Assembly: GCF_000243275.1 (NCBI RefSeq)
Contig: NZ_CM001437.1
Coordinates: forward strand, 2,797,812-2,861,811
Source of the DNA: Myroides odoratus DSM 2801
GTDB taxonomy: Bacteria; Bacteroidota; Bacteroidia; Flavobacteriales; Flavobacteriaceae
Length of the DNA stretch: 64,000 nt
Reading direction: 5' to 3'
Shown here: positions 1 to 8,901 of the stretch, piece by piece
How positions within the stretch are numbered: position 1 is the stretch's first letter
Layout: each line of letters starts with the position of its first letter
Program-made: the position numbers and the translations under genes
Notes under the pieces: model-generated
The model's input: the letters and a program-made list of their open reading frames with translations, nothing else
Database searches by the model: none
Told to the model about the DNA's origin: nothing

Positions 1-33
1 GTGACTATTATTCCAAAAATATTTAAACAGTAA
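1..33 (+). CDS. C-terminal end of an upstream protein (partial)
   Basis: An open frame enters from the left edge and ends at a TAA at 31-33. Its last base is the A of the next gene's ATG. Only ten residues are visible, so no function can be read. The overlapping stop/start matches the toxin-immunity arrangement at 895-898, so it may be the tip of another polymorphic toxin. That is inference from context only. Confidence 0.4.
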   Translation: MTIIPKIFKQ

Positions 34-497
34 TGATGATGGTATCAAACATAGAAATAATTACTAAAGAAAAATATCAAGAGCTTAATGTACAAGTTCT
101 CTTTGACGATAACTTGACTGATAGAGCATTTGCTACGATTCTAATTAATAATATTACTTACAAATTTGCTTGGAGAAGTGATGTTGTTAAACCAATAATA
201 AAGATTATAAATAATCAATATTGTACGATAGGAGTGGATCTTGAATTTATTGTTATTAATATGATGGAAAATGTTATGATTAATAATGTAAAACTTGATT
301 TTTTCTTTTATGATACTCAAGTATTCAATAATTTACTTTTTGTTATAACAGAACTTCAAATTCTTAAAATGGATACACAATCCTTTGAGATTATTGATAA
401 AATAGACTTACCAGATATATTTGAATCTTTCGATGTCACTGATCAAAGTATTTTGGTTACTTGTTTTAATGATTATAAAGTTTTAATTCAAATGTAA
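33..497 (+). CDS. hypothetical protein, possible immunity protein
   Basis: A 154-residue protein with no signal peptide or membrane segment, rich in Ile, Asn, Asp and Phe and very AT-rich. I do not recognise the family. Three consecutive ATG codons (33, 36, 39) make the exact start uncertain. It overlaps the stop of the upstream frame by one base and is followed 15 bp later by a broken Rhs-type toxin tip. Small, acidic, AT-rich proteins placed directly after toxin C-termini are typically cognate immunity proteins, and that is the best guess here. No catalytic motif is visible. Confidence 0.6.
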   Translation: MMMVSNIEIITKEKYQELNVQVLFDDNLTDRAFATILINNITYKFAWRSDVVKPIIKIINNQYCTIGVDLEFIVINMMENVMINNVKLDFFFYDTQVFNNLLFVITELQILKMDTQSFEIIDKIDLPDIFESFDVTDQSILVTCFNDYKVLIQM

Positions 498-512
498 GTT
501 TGTATTTTCTTT

Positions 513-898
513 ATGAGAGTTGATATAGGATGGAGTTCTTATTTTAATATCGATAAATCATTACAAAAAACACCTTATATCTATTTGATGTTTTTGGGCT
601 TAAAGAAGCCTTTTGGAATTTTTTCTCTGGTAATGATAATGTCCCTTATGACTTTAAACTTGGAGCAGCAGCTTTTAAAGGAGGAGGAAAAACAGATTTT
701 AATGTTCCTAAAGGGTTTAAATTAACTAAGGAGTTTGGTAAATCACATGGGCAGGCTGTTTATAAAAAAGGACAATACGATTATTCAAGAGATATTGATG
801 CTCATAATGGAGGAGTTTGGAAGGTTTTTGAAGCTAAAGGTAAACGCTTACATAGAATTGGAACAGCAGATGAAAATTTAAAAATTTTTAAAGGATGA
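513..898 (+). pseudogene. frameshifted Rhs-type toxin C-terminal tip
   Basis: Two frames join into one protein. Frame A (513-584) ends in KTPYIY. The next frame (from 587) reads DVFGLKEAFWNFFSG and runs to the TGA at 896-898. Together they recreate the PYIY-x-DVFGL junction typical of the end of an Rhs core, followed by a variable toxin domain; one base is missing near 585. The toxin part ends with SRDIDAHNGGVWKVFE and a KRLHRIGTADEN segment. From memory this resembles the Ntox21 group of polymorphic toxin C-termini, but the assignment is tentative. The second frame has no ATG and no Rhs repeats lie upstream, so this is an orphan or displaced tip, not an intact toxin. A sequencing error could also explain the frameshift. 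The stop overlaps the next ATG by four bases. Confidence 0.6.
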
Positions 899-1335
899 TT
901 TTAGAGGAATATGATAATAAAATAATTAAAACCTTTGGAGTGAAATCGTATTTAACACTTCATAATTTAGCTAATGTAGAACGAATAAGTTTTAAAAGTA
1001 ATGATATTGAAGAGATTTTAAATGAAGCATTAAAGTTAGTGAACAATCTTTTTGGCGAAAATGAAATTTTGGCAAGAATTACTTTTTGGGATAAGAATTA
1101 TAAATGTCTATTCCCTTTAAATCGTATTCTACTTGATGAAAAAGAAGACTGTCTGATTGGTCTGTATAGATTTCAGATTTCAGATTTCAAATTTCAAGAA
1201 TTAATTAGATCTCATTTGAATTACGAAAAAGGGTTAGATCCTTATTTAAATATCACAGTGTATTTTTTTAATTTGGATTTAAAGATTATTTTAAATATTT
1301 ATGACGATAGAGGAGCAGATTACTTAAAAATATAA
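895..1335 (+). CDS. DUF3885-like putative immunity protein
   Basis: A 146-residue soluble protein whose ATG overlaps the TGA of the toxin tip (ATGA at 895-898), implying translational coupling. The C-terminus has a short beta-rich stretch followed by NIYDDRGADYL. An IYDDRG signature near the C-terminus is what I associate with DUF3885 proteins, which often sit beside polymorphic toxins; this is recall and not a search. The inferred role is to bind and neutralise the adjacent toxin tip. It is intact although the toxin is broken, as expected for a retained protective immunity gene. Confidence 0.6.
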   Translation: MILEEYDNKIIKTFGVKSYLTLHNLANVERISFKSNDIEEILNEALKLVNNLFGENEILARITFWDKNYKCLFPLNRILLDEKEDCLIGLYRFQISDFKFQELIRSHLNYEKGLDPYLNITVYFFNLDLKIILNIYDDRGADYLKI

Positions 1336-1826
1336 CTATAGGGGCAAAAATACTTCTTCAAGAAATATTGAAAAATAAGTATAGGCTATGGCAACTTCAA
1401 GAGGAGAATGTGGACAGGTATTGTGAGTCAATGGATTTACAATCATGATGAAAGAATCACAAGGTATAGGAGAAAGATTGACGGATTTTGTATTAGATCT
1501 ATTCAATGATAGTTGCTGATAAAAAGAATAGTTTTCAATCAGATAAGGAAGTAAATTTCTCAAGGTATATAGCATAAGGATAAAAGCAGTAACGCATAGC
1601 GCGTTACTGCTTTTTTTAGTTAGTAGGTAGTACATAACAATGTTTATTTCGTCTATCATTAAAAACAAAACCTTGATTATTGATTGATCCGTATTTTACT
1701 GTAACTTAGCAATGAACCTCAAAACACATTGATTGTATCAGAACTTAAGGTATATCATTCTACTGGTGAACGACCACGATTTAATAGTACATATTAAGGT
1801 TTTATAAATGAAGCAAAATTAAACGG
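1336..1826 (+). other. degenerate gene remnants between cassettes
   Basis: No intact gene lies here. Two short plus-strand traces look like decayed coding sequence. The first is 1388-1519, an ATG frame with an internal TGA at 1424 whose second half reads KESQGIGERLTDFVLDLF. The second is 1705-1839, a frame without a start, with VYHSTGERPRFNSTY, an internal TAA at 1795, and an end 13 bases inside the next gene. The second trace sits where a toxin tip would be expected relative to the gene at 1827. The call rests on position and codon-like character, so confidence is low. Confidence 0.3.
1585..1617 (+). terminator. Rho-independent terminator
   Basis: AGCAGTAACGC (1585-1595) pairs perfectly with GCGTTACTGCT (1601-1611) across a 5-nt loop and is followed by a T run. 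It closes the transcript of the toxin-immunity region. Confidence 0.85.
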
Positions 1827-2453
1827 ATGGGAAAGATAATTTTACTTATTAGTTTGTTCTCACTTACAATAGGATTAAGTCAAAATAAGAAATCGAACGT
1901 ATATTTTGAGATTGAACAAAAAGAAGTACGCGATAGTACGTGGTTATGTATAAAGTTAGTGAATAATTCAAATCAGAATATTTGGATTGCGTTAGATACG
2001 GTTACTAGTAATCAAACAAAAAACTTTCTTTGTACAAATTCATTTTATAAAGGCTTAAAGATGAAAGAGACTCTAACAAGTCATTTAAAAGGAGAATCGA
2101 GTTATGCGACGATGTTAGTCTCTGCTCAAAATTTCGATTGTTTTGATGGTAGAGAAAGTAAAATAACAAATAAGAAGAGCTTAATTTTAGTGAAAAAAGG
2201 AAATGAAATTGTTTTTCCTTATTTCTTTACTTTAAAAAAAATGCAAAAAGAGAATCTTGTTTACTATAGAGAGCATACAGTAGAGAATATTGTAAGAAAA
2301 GAAGGATATGTTACTTTAGAATTGATATATTCAATGAGTAGCTTATGGTTTGATCAGTATGTTGACAAAGAACTTCTTCAAGAATTGTCAAAGGAGGATT
2401 ATGTTCCTTTTGTAAATAGTATAAAATCCAACAGTATTAAATTTGTTTATTGA
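1827..2453 (+). CDS. secreted hypothetical protein
   Basis: A 208-residue protein with an N-terminal signal peptide (MGKIILLISLFSLTIGLSQ, cleavage near residue 19). The mature part looks like a single beta-rich domain with NNSNQNIWIALD near residues 46-57. I do not recognise the family. The start overlaps the end of a decayed upstream frame by 13 bases, which fits the toxin-immunity pattern to its left, so a periplasmic immunity role is possible but unproven. It is flanked by its own terminator and seems to be a single-gene unit. Confidence 0.6.
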   Translation: MGKIILLISLFSLTIGLSQNKKSNVYFEIEQKEVRDSTWLCIKLVNNSNQNIWIALDTVTSNQTKNFLCTNSFYKGLKMKETLTSHLKGESSYATMLVSAQNFDCFDGRESKITNKKSLILVKKGNEIVFPYFFTLKKMQKENLVYYREHTVENIVRKEGYVTLELIYSMSSLWFDQYVDKELLQELSKEDYVPFVNSIKSNSIKFVY

Positions 2454-2522
2454 TAGCAATATCTAAAAGTTTCTTTGGTTGTAGTTACAATCTACGAAAC
2501 AAAAAATAATAGTTATAAAAAA

Positions 2523-2553
2523 AGCAGTAGAGAACTATTCCCTACTGCTTTTT
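2523..2553 (+). terminator. Rho-independent terminator
   Basis: AGCAGTAG (2523-2530) pairs with CTACTGCT (2542-2549), followed by TTTTT. It ends the secreted hypothetical gene. Confidence 0.8.
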
Positions 2554-2597
2554 AAGTTTAAGAAGTTATGGATTACAGCCACTGATCATCTCATCGC

Positions 2598-2800
2598 CTC
2601 ACCATCTATCTCACCTAGTTTATATTTGTTTTGGTGTTCGATGAATATATCTCACCGAGTTGTTATTTTGTTTTGGTGTTTGATGAATATATCTCACAGA
2701 TTTTATATTGGTTTTGGTGTTTGATGAATCTACACTGCGTTTCGATTTTCACTTCGTTTCGATTTCACCCTCTCACCCTCTCATCGCCTCACCCCCTCAT
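2598..2800. repeat. CTCACC/TGATGAATATATCTCACC intergenic repeat block, copy 1
   Basis: An imperfect tandem of units beginning TTTTGGTGTT(C/T)GATGAAT, followed by ATATCTCACC-type text and then CTCACC-rich low complexity. The same text recurs at 60779-61020. Overlapping reading frames here are repeat-derived and not credible genes. The block lies between the terminator at 2553 and the 3' end of fumC. Confidence 0.8.
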
Positions 2801-2810
2801 CATCTTACCC

Positions 2811-4202
2811 TTAATTCCCAATCATCTTCTTCGGATCTACCCAAAGATCAAAATCTTCTGGTGTTACATAGCCCAGACGAACAGCCTCTTCTTTTAAGGT
2901 TGTACCATTGGCGTGAGCGGTTTGTGCAATTTCAGCTGCTTTATAGTAACCAATTTTTGTGTTTAGAGCCGTAACTAACATTAACGAGTTATCTACGAGT
3001 TCCTGAATGCGTTTGTGGTTAGGTTCAATTCCTTGTGCACAATGTTCATCAAAAGAAACACAAGCATCACCTAATAATTTAGCTGATTGAATAAAGTTAG
3101 CTGCCATCACCGGTTTAAACACATTCAATTCATATTGTCCTTGTGTACCGCTGAATGAAATCGTTACATCATTCCCTAATACCTGAGCAGCCACCATCGT
3201 TAAAGCCTCACATTGCGTTGGATTTACTTTACCAGGCATAATAGAAGACCCGGGTTCATTGGCTGGAATGATAATCTCTCCGATTCCCGAACGAGGTCCA
3301 GAAGCCAGCATGCGAATATCATTGGCTATTTTATAGAGCGATACCGCTAATTGTTTCAGTGCACCATGCGTTTCTACAATCGCGTCATGAGCTGCTAAAG
3401 CCTCAAATTTATTTGGAGCCGTAACAAAAGGTAGCTTTGTAAAATCCGCAATGTGTTTAGCCACTACAACATCATAGTTAACAGGCGTATTTAATCCCGT
3501 TCCTACAGCCGTTCCACCCAGAGCCAATTCTGCTAAGTGAGGCAACGTATGTTGTAAAGCCTTTAAGCCGTGTTCCAATTGAGCAACATAACCAGAGATT
3601 TCTTGCCCTAACGTTAAAGGTGTCGCATCCATTAAATGCGTACGTCCAATTTTTACCACATCTTTGTATGCTTTTGCTTTAGCAGCTAAGGTGTTTTTTA
3701 GTTGAGTAACCCCAGGAATCGTCGATTCAATTACTGCTTTATACGCTGCAATATGCATAGCTGTAGGGTAGGTGTCATTAGAAGATTGTGATTTGTTGAC
3801 ATCGTCATTGGCTTTCAATACCGGTTCTCCTTCTCCAATACCAAATCCAGCTAAAACCTGTGCGCGATTGGCAACCACTTCATTGACATTCATATTGGAT
3901 TGTGTACCCGATCCCGTTTGCCAAATAACCAAAGGAAACTGATCATCTAATTTTCCAGCAATAATCTCATCACATACTTGAGCAATGGCATCTCTTTTCT
4001 CTTGACTCAATACCTGTAAATCAAAATTAGCATAAGCTGCTGCCTTTTTTAAATAAGCAAAAGCTTCGATAATTTCGTGAGGCATGGATGCCTCTGGGCC
4101 AATCTTAAAGTTGTTTCTTGAACGTTCCGTTTGAGCGCCCCAATATTTGTCTTTTGGTACTTGTACTTCCCCAAGGGTGTCTTTTTCTATTCTATAGTCC
4201 AT
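2811..4202 (-). CDS. fumC: class II fumarate hydratase
   Basis: Interconverts fumarate and L-malate in the TCA cycle; a cytosolic, iron-free homotetramer. The 463 residues match the usual FumC length. The family signature [11 protein letters not shown] is at about residues 317-327. [13 protein letters not shown] (about 96-108) and the [11 protein letters not shown] region (about 138-148) provide the other active-site segments. The ATG at 4202 gives the canonical start [14 protein letters not shown]. It is a monocistronic minus-strand gene divergent from a small membrane-protein gene, with its 3' end abutting a repeat block. Confidence 0.97.
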   Translation of the reverse strand: MDYRIEKDTLGEVQVPKDKYWGAQTERSRNNFKIGPEASMPHEIIEAFAYLKKAAAYANFDLQVLSQEKRDAIAQVCDEIIAGKLDDQFPLVIWQTGSGTQSNMNVNEVVANRAQVLAGFGIGEGEPVLKANDDVNKSQSSNDTYPTAMHIAAYKAVIESTIPGVTQLKNTLAAKAKAYKDVVKIGRTHLMDATPLTLGQEISGYVAQLEHGLKALQHTLPHLAELALGGTAVGTGLNTPVNYDVVVAKHIADFTKLPFVTAPNKFEALAAHDAIVETHGALKQLAVSLYKIANDIRMLASGPRSGIGEIIIPANEPGSSIMPGKVNPTQCEALTMVAAQVLGNDVTISFSGTQGQYELNVFKPVMAANFIQSAKLLGDACVSFDEHCAQGIEPNHKRIQELVDNSLMLVTALNTKIGYYKAAEIAQTAHANGTTLKEEAVRLGYVTPEDFDLWVDPKKMIGN

Positions 4203-4306
4203 GATGTGATTTGTATTTAAAATTACCTTAAAGGTACTGAATTATTTAGTTTGATTCTAAAGAAGGTATAAAATAAAATAAGAGGTATTGCTAAATCGAG
4301 AAAAGG

Positions 4307-4522
4307 ATGTATATTTGGGACGTATACAAAAAAATCCGGAATAAAATGTTTGAATTTCAACAGTATTTAGGTTTCATCGTTGCCATGACCGTTATTACAA
4401 TGGCGTTTTGGCTTTTGATATTCTTAATTGGTTTCGCTTGCTACTGGGCAACTGGAGGCGCAATGGAGTTATTAAAAGAGAAGAAAGCTAAAAAACAGCA
4501 GTTAGAAGAAAGTCAAATGTAG
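4307..4522 (+). CDS. small single-span membrane protein
   Basis: A 71-residue protein with one strong hydrophobic segment (about residues 20-47) and a basic, Lys/Gln-rich tail (KEKKAKKQQ). No family is recognised. An alternative ATG at 4346 would remove 13 residues and still leave the membrane span. A good terminator follows directly, supporting a real single-gene transcript. Function unknown. Confidence 0.6.
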   Translation: MYIWDVYKKIRNKMFEFQQYLGFIVAMTVITMAFWLLIFLIGFACYWATGGAMELLKEKKAKKQQLEESQM

Positions 4523-4543
4523 AATTTGATTTTACGAAATAAA

Positions 4544-4575
4544 AGAGGTCATGCGATGCATGGCCTCTTTTTTTT
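4544..4575 (+). terminator. Rho-independent terminator
   Basis: AGAGGTCATGC (4544-4554) pairs with GCATGGCCTCT (4558-4568) with one G-T pair, then an eight-T run. Confidence 0.85.
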
Positions 4576-4584
4576 ATGAGGAAA

Positions 4585-4905
4585 GAGGAAAGACGTTCAA
4601 CCCTCACACCACCTCACCATTCACTTTTTCTATTAAGTGAGGTTTGTGCTTTGTGAAGTCGCTTTTTTGCTTTTTCGTTAAGTTGTAGGATTTATCGATT
4701 AAAGAGGGCAACTCGGTTTTTGTGAGGTTTGCCCAGACTTTTTATCTAGTTACTTGGCAAATTGCCATTTGCCACTACGGGGTTTTACATCACACCTTCT
4801 CATCACCTCATAACCCATAACCCATAACCTCATCGTCTCACCAATCTCACCCTCTCACCAATCTCACCCTCTCACCCATAATCTCATAACCCCTTCTTAA
4901 CACAA
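4585..4905 (+). repeat. composite intergenic repeat (REP-like), copy A
   Basis: Modules in order: CTCACACC/CTCACC text; GTGAGGTTTG-CTTTGTG units; ATTTATCGATTAAAG; a conserved core at 4743-4792 (TATCTAGTTACTT, then the hairpin GGCAAAT-TGCC-ATTTGCC at 4756-4773, then CACTACGG and TTTTACATCA); CATAACCC repeats; and CTCACC repeats. The same module order occurs in inverted orientation at 59077-59310, and the core recurs at 10064-10113. No gene is visible in this 420-bp gap. Confidence 0.75.
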
Positions 4906-4997
4906 CAAACAAAACCAAAACACAATCATAATGATATAGAAACACAGTTTCGTAGGGGGAGGACTAAGTTTGCCTAAAACTATTCAATGTTATCATT

Positions 4998-7835
4998 ATG
5001 AAAGTAAAGTACTTATTATTCTTTTTTACCCTTTGTTTTGCGTGGACCTTACACGCGCAAAATGCAGATAAAAAACACGGAATTGTATCCGGTAGAGTGA
5101 TTGACACAACAGATAAAAGTTCACTTCCAGGAGCAGCCGTATTATTAAATAAAGGAAAACAATACACCATCAGTAATAGCAATGGTTATTTTGAGTTTTT
5201 AAATATACCTGTAGGCTCTTATACCTTATCTGTTAGTTATATCGGATATGCGCCTATTGAACAAGAAGTAGAAGTAACAGCAGGACAGAATACCGTAATC
5301 AATTTGAGTTTGTCTACTGATGCACAAACTTTAGAAGGAATTGTGATTGTTGGAGATCGTCTCAAAGGACAAGCAAAGGCATTAAATCAACAGATGAACA
5401 ATGCCAATGTAACCAATGTCATCTCTGCGGATCAAGTGGGGCGTTTTCCAGATTCAAATATTGGAGATGCTTTAAAACGCGTACCAGGGATTACCATGCA
5501 AAATGACCAAGGAGAAGCGCGTAACATCGTAATCCGAGGATTGGCTTCTAGCTTAAACTCCGTAACTTTAAATGGAGATCGCGTTCCTTCCGCTGAAGGA
5601 GATAACCGAAATGTACAGATGGATTTAATTCCTTCAGATATGATTTCATCCATTGAAGTAAATAAAACCTTAACCCCAGATATGGATGCTGACGCCATCG
5701 GGGGTTCTGTAGATTTGATTACCCGTGCTTCCCCTTATGGAGAACGTATTGCTGCAACAGTAGCAGGAGGATATAACCCTATCAGAGAAAAAGGAAATTA
5801 CATCGGAAGCTTTGTGTATGGAAACCGCTTTTTAGATTCTAAATTAGGAATGATTTTCAGTGGATCGTACAACAGCAATAATTTTGGTTCAGACAACGTA
5901 GAAGCCGTTTGGGATCAAGATGAACACGGCAATGTTTACATCAGTGAATATGACATCAGAAAGTATGATGTACAACGCGTACGCCGCAGTTTCTCAGGTG
6001 CATTTGATTATAAAATCAATGAAAATCACACGATTTATGCCAGTGCGATGTACAATTGGAGAGATGATAGAGAAAATAGATACCGCGTGCGTTACAGAGG
6101 GATAACACCAGAATACGATGCGGAGAACAACATCATCGGATACAAAGGAGATATCCGTAGAGAAACAAAAGGAGGAATCGATACGAATCGCAATAAAAAT
6201 GCACGTTTAGAAGATCAACGCGTACAAAACTATGCCTTAAGTGGAGAGCATTTATGGTCGAGTAATGTAGATATGGATTGGTCGGTAAACTATGCACGTG
6301 CTTCAGAAGACCGTCCAGGAGAGCGCTACTTGGATTTTCAAAATAAGAAAGTAGCTATGGTAGAGGATTTGTCAAATGGCGATTTTCCTTTAATCACTGC
6401 AGCAAAAGATACACCTGAAAATTTTAGCTTTAGAAAACTAACAGAAAACCACAACTTTACAAAAGACAGTGAGTTTGGAGCGAAATTGAATTTCAGAATC
6501 CCATTTTCAGTAATTGAAGATCAAAAAGGACGTTTGAGATTTGGAGGACGTTTACGTCTAAAAGACAAAGAACGCGATAATATGTTCTATGAATACACGC
6601 CAATCGCACCAAATGCAATCGGAAATTTAGCAGAAGTACCGAATAATTTTTATGATGGAAAAGACTTTCAAGCAGGAAGTAGATATGTTCCAGGTTATTT
6701 TGCTGCTAAGCAATATGTAGGTGGTTTAGATTTAAACAATGCAGCTTTGTTTGAAAAAGAAGCAAAACCAGAAGAATACTTAGCTTTAAACTACAAAGCC
6801 AAAGAGAAAATTTACGCAGGATATATCCGTTGGGATCAAGATTTTAATGCAAATTTATCCATGATTGTGGGAGCTCGTGTTGAACATACGAGTATTGATT
6901 ATACCGGAAATCACATTGTTGATGAAAGTGATTTAGTAGGAGAAGTAAACAACACCAACAGCTATACGAATGTGATGCCGAGTTTGACATTTAAATACCA
7001 AACAGATACAGATTGGATTTATAGAGCTGCATTCACTACAGCATTAGCTAGACCCGATTATTATGCCTTGGCTCCTTATATCAGTGTAATTTCTCAAGAT
7101 AATGCAATTGCTGCCGGAAACCCAGATTTGAAAGCCACCTATGCCTATAATTTTGATTTAATGGCAGAAAAGTATTTCCAATCGGTAGGGATGTTCTCTG
7201 CGGGAGTATTTTACAAAAATTTAAATGACTTCATTTATACCTACCGTTCAGATTCGTTCAACCAAGATAATTTCAATGCGGCTTTCCCTGATCAAGTGAA
7301 TCCAATTCAAGCGGGTGAAAACTGGAAATTCATGCAACAACGCAATGGTGATCAAGTGAATTTATTCGGGGTTGAGGTAGCGTTTCAAAGACAGCTAGAT
7401 TTTATTCCTGGTAAATTCTTTAAAGGATTGGGAATCTATGTGAACTATACCTATACGCACTCAGAAGCAAAAGGAATTACTAATGCAGATGGAGAGGTTA
7501 GAAAAAATATGGAGTTACCTGGATCAGCTCCTCACATGTTTAATGGATCGCTTTCATGGGAAAATGAACGCTTCTCTGCTCGTGTTTCCTTAAATTATGC
7601 TTCAGATTATTTAGATGCATTAGGAGGAAATAGTTTTGAGGATAGCTACTACGACAAACAATTGTTTTTAGATGCGAATGCATCTTATAAAATCACGTCG
7701 TATTTGCGCGTGTTTGCTGAGGCAAATAACTTGACTAATCAACCGTTGAGATATTACCAAGGGGTGAGCAATCGCGTAAAACAAATGGAATACTACCAAC
7801 CTAAATTTACCTTAGGGGTTAAATTTGATTTATAA
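4998..7835 (+). CDS. TonB-dependent receptor, likely for phytate or organophosphate
   Basis: An outer-membrane transporter of 945 residues. The signal peptide is residues 1-20 (ends LHAQ). A carboxypeptidase-regulatory-like domain follows (about 28-110, SGRVIDTTDKSSLPGAAV). The plug is at about 135-240, with the DALKRVPGI motif of the TonB-Xanthomonas/Caulobacter receptor class. A beta-barrel ends in FTLGVKFDL with the expected C-terminal aromatic/hydrophobic strand. It is followed by a metallophosphoesterase and a beta-propeller phytase, so the substrate is probably inositol phosphate or another phosphorylated compound; this is inference from neighbours. No SusD partner is present. A hairpin after the stop may reduce read-through into the enzymes. 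Confidence 0.9.
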   Translation: MKVKYLLFFFTLCFAWTLHAQNADKKHGIVSGRVIDTTDKSSLPGAAVLLNKGKQYTISNSNGYFEFLNIPVGSYTLSVSYIGYAPIEQEVEVTAGQNTVINLSLSTDAQTLEGIVIVGDRLKGQAKALNQQMNNANVTNVISADQVGRFPDSNIGDALKRVPGITMQNDQGEARNIVIRGLASSLNSVTLNGDRVPSAEGDNRNVQMDLIPSDMISSIEVNKTLTPDMDADAIGGSVDLITRASPYGERIAATVAGGYNPIREKGNYIGSFVYGNRFLDSKLGMIFSGSYNSNNFGSDNVEAVWDQDEHGNVYISEYDIRKYDVQRVRRSFSGAFDYKINENHTIYASAMYNWRDDRENRYRVRYRGITPEYDAENNIIGYKGDIRRETKGGIDTNRNKNARLEDQRVQNYALSGEHLWSSNVDMDWSVNYARASEDRPGERYLDFQNKKVAMVEDLSNGDFPLITAAKDTPENFSFRKLTENHNFTKDSEFGAKLNFRIPFSVIEDQKGRLRFGGRLRLKDKERDNMFYEYTPIAPNAIGNLAEVPNNFYDGKDFQAGSRYVPGYFAAKQYVGGLDLNNAALFEKEAKPEEYLALNYKAKEKIYAGYIRWDQDFNANLSMIVGARVEHTSIDYTGNHIVDESDLVGEVNNTNSYTNVMPSLTFKYQTDTDWIYRAAFTTALARPDYYALAPYISVISQDNAIAAGNPDLKATYAYNFDLMAEKYFQSVGMFSAGVFYKNLNDFIYTYRSDSFNQDNFNAAFPDQVNPIQAGENWKFMQQRNGDQVNLFGVEVAFQRQLDFIPGKFFKGLGIYVNYTYTHSEAKGITNADGEVRKNMELPGSAPHMFNGSLSWENERFSARVSLNYASDYLDALGGNSFEDSYYDKQLFLDANASYKITSYLRVFAEANNLTNQPLRYYQGVSNRVKQMEYYQPKFTLGVKFDL

Positions 7836-7852
7836 TATAAACCATACACAAG

Positions 7853-7890
7853 AAAATTACAGCGAATAGTTTTATTGGCTGTAATTTTTT
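7853..7890 (+). terminator. intercistronic terminator or attenuator
   Basis: AAAATTACAGC (7853-7863) pairs with GCTGTAATTTT (7878-7888), followed by Ts. It lies between the receptor and the phosphatase genes, so it may set different expression levels for the transporter and the enzymes. Confidence 0.7.
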
Positions 7891-7902
7891 CATTTACAAC
7901 AC

Positions 7903-8901
7903 ATGAAGAAAATACTTTATACTTTAGTCTTACTTAGTTTCACAGGATTAACTCAAGCACAGACGCCTTTTGAATACGAAAAAAGTACGGGTTATTCCGG
8001 ACAAGATATTCCGAGTTTAGTACATCAAGAAGATAGTTTTAATTTCCTTGTTCTAGGAGATTTTGGACGTGTAGGGGATTACTATCAAAAAGAAGTAGCT
8101 CGAGAAATGGGAAATGCCATGGTGGTGCTAGATGGTGAATTTGTTGTTTCTGTGGGAGATAACTTCTATCCGAATGGCGTAGCGAGTACGCAAGATTATC
8201 ATTGGACCTCTTCTTTTGAACAGGTATACACTAATCCATCGCTTTATGCGGATTGGTATGTTGCTTTAGGTAATCACGATTATTTAGGGAATGTTCAAGC
8301 ACAAGTTGATTATACGAAAATCAGTAGACGTTGGAATATGCCTGATCGTTATTACAGCAAAACGTTTAAATTAGAGAATGGAAAAAAACTATTGTTGGTG
8401 GTGATGGATACCAATCCATTTATTGAGAATTACCGCAAGAGTTCGAAGTATGGAGATTTAAAGGAACAAGACACGGAGAAACAGATGCAATGGCTAGAGC
8501 AAACCTTAGGACAAGCAGATGCAGATGTGCAGTGGAAAATTGTGGTAGGGCATCATCCCATGTATAGTGGAGGAAAGCGAAAAGTAAATAAAGATACCCA
8601 AGGATTCGAGCAGCAATTCGCTGCGTTTTTTGATCGTCATCAAGTTGATGCTTATATCTGCGGACATGAACATGATTTGCAAATCATTAAACCAAAAAAT
8701 CGCTATACCACGCAATTCTTATCTGGGGCTGCGAGTGAAGTCCGCCCTTCAGGAACCATGGAACACACTGTTTTTGCAGCAGCTGAACCTGGATTTATGG
8801 CTTTTTCGATCTTGAATACTAGTTTGACCGTTCAAGTGGTAAAAGCAAACAAAGAAGATGCAGAAGTAATATATACCCACACCATTCAAAAGAAAAAATA
8901 A
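7903..8901 (+). CDS. secreted purple-acid-phosphatase-like metallophosphoesterase
   Basis: A 332-residue calcineurin-like phosphoesterase with a signal peptide (cleavage near TQAQ, residue 20). The dinuclear metal motifs appear in order: VLGDFG (about 50-55), SVGDNFYPNG (about 85-94), ALGNHDY (about 122-128), VGHHPMYSGG (about 209-218) and CGHEHD (about 253-258). This spacing resembles tartrate-resistant acid phosphatase (ACP5-type) enzymes. It would hydrolyse phosphate monoesters in the periplasm or outside the cell, plausibly the lower inositol phosphates released by the adjacent phytase. Its stop codon shares one base with the phytase ATG. Confidence 0.9.
   Translation: MKKILYTLVLLSFTGLTQAQTPFEYEKSTGYSGQDIPSLVHQEDSFNFLVLGDFGRVGDYYQKEVAREMGNAMVVLDGEFVVSVGDNFYPNGVASTQDYHWTSSFEQVYTNPSLYADWYVALGNHDYLGNVQAQVDYTKISRRWNMPDRYYSKTFKLENGKKLLLVVMDTNPFIENYRKSSKYGDLKEQDTEKQMQWLEQTLGQADADVQWKIVVGHHPMYSGGKRKVNKDTQGFEQQFAAFFDRHQVDAYICGHEHDLQIIKPKNRYTTQFLSGAASEVRPSGTMEHTVFAAAEPGFMAFSILNTSLTVQVVKANKEDAEVIYTHTIQKKK

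Noticed and set aside
1336..1668. Minus-strand 110-codon frame
   Set aside because: It reads antisense through a terminator stem and AT-rich decayed sequence; its hydrophobic composition is what reverse-frame AT-rich DNA gives.
2631..2974. Two overlapping plus-strand frames near fumC
   Set aside because: They are formed by the repeat units and run into the antisense of fumC.
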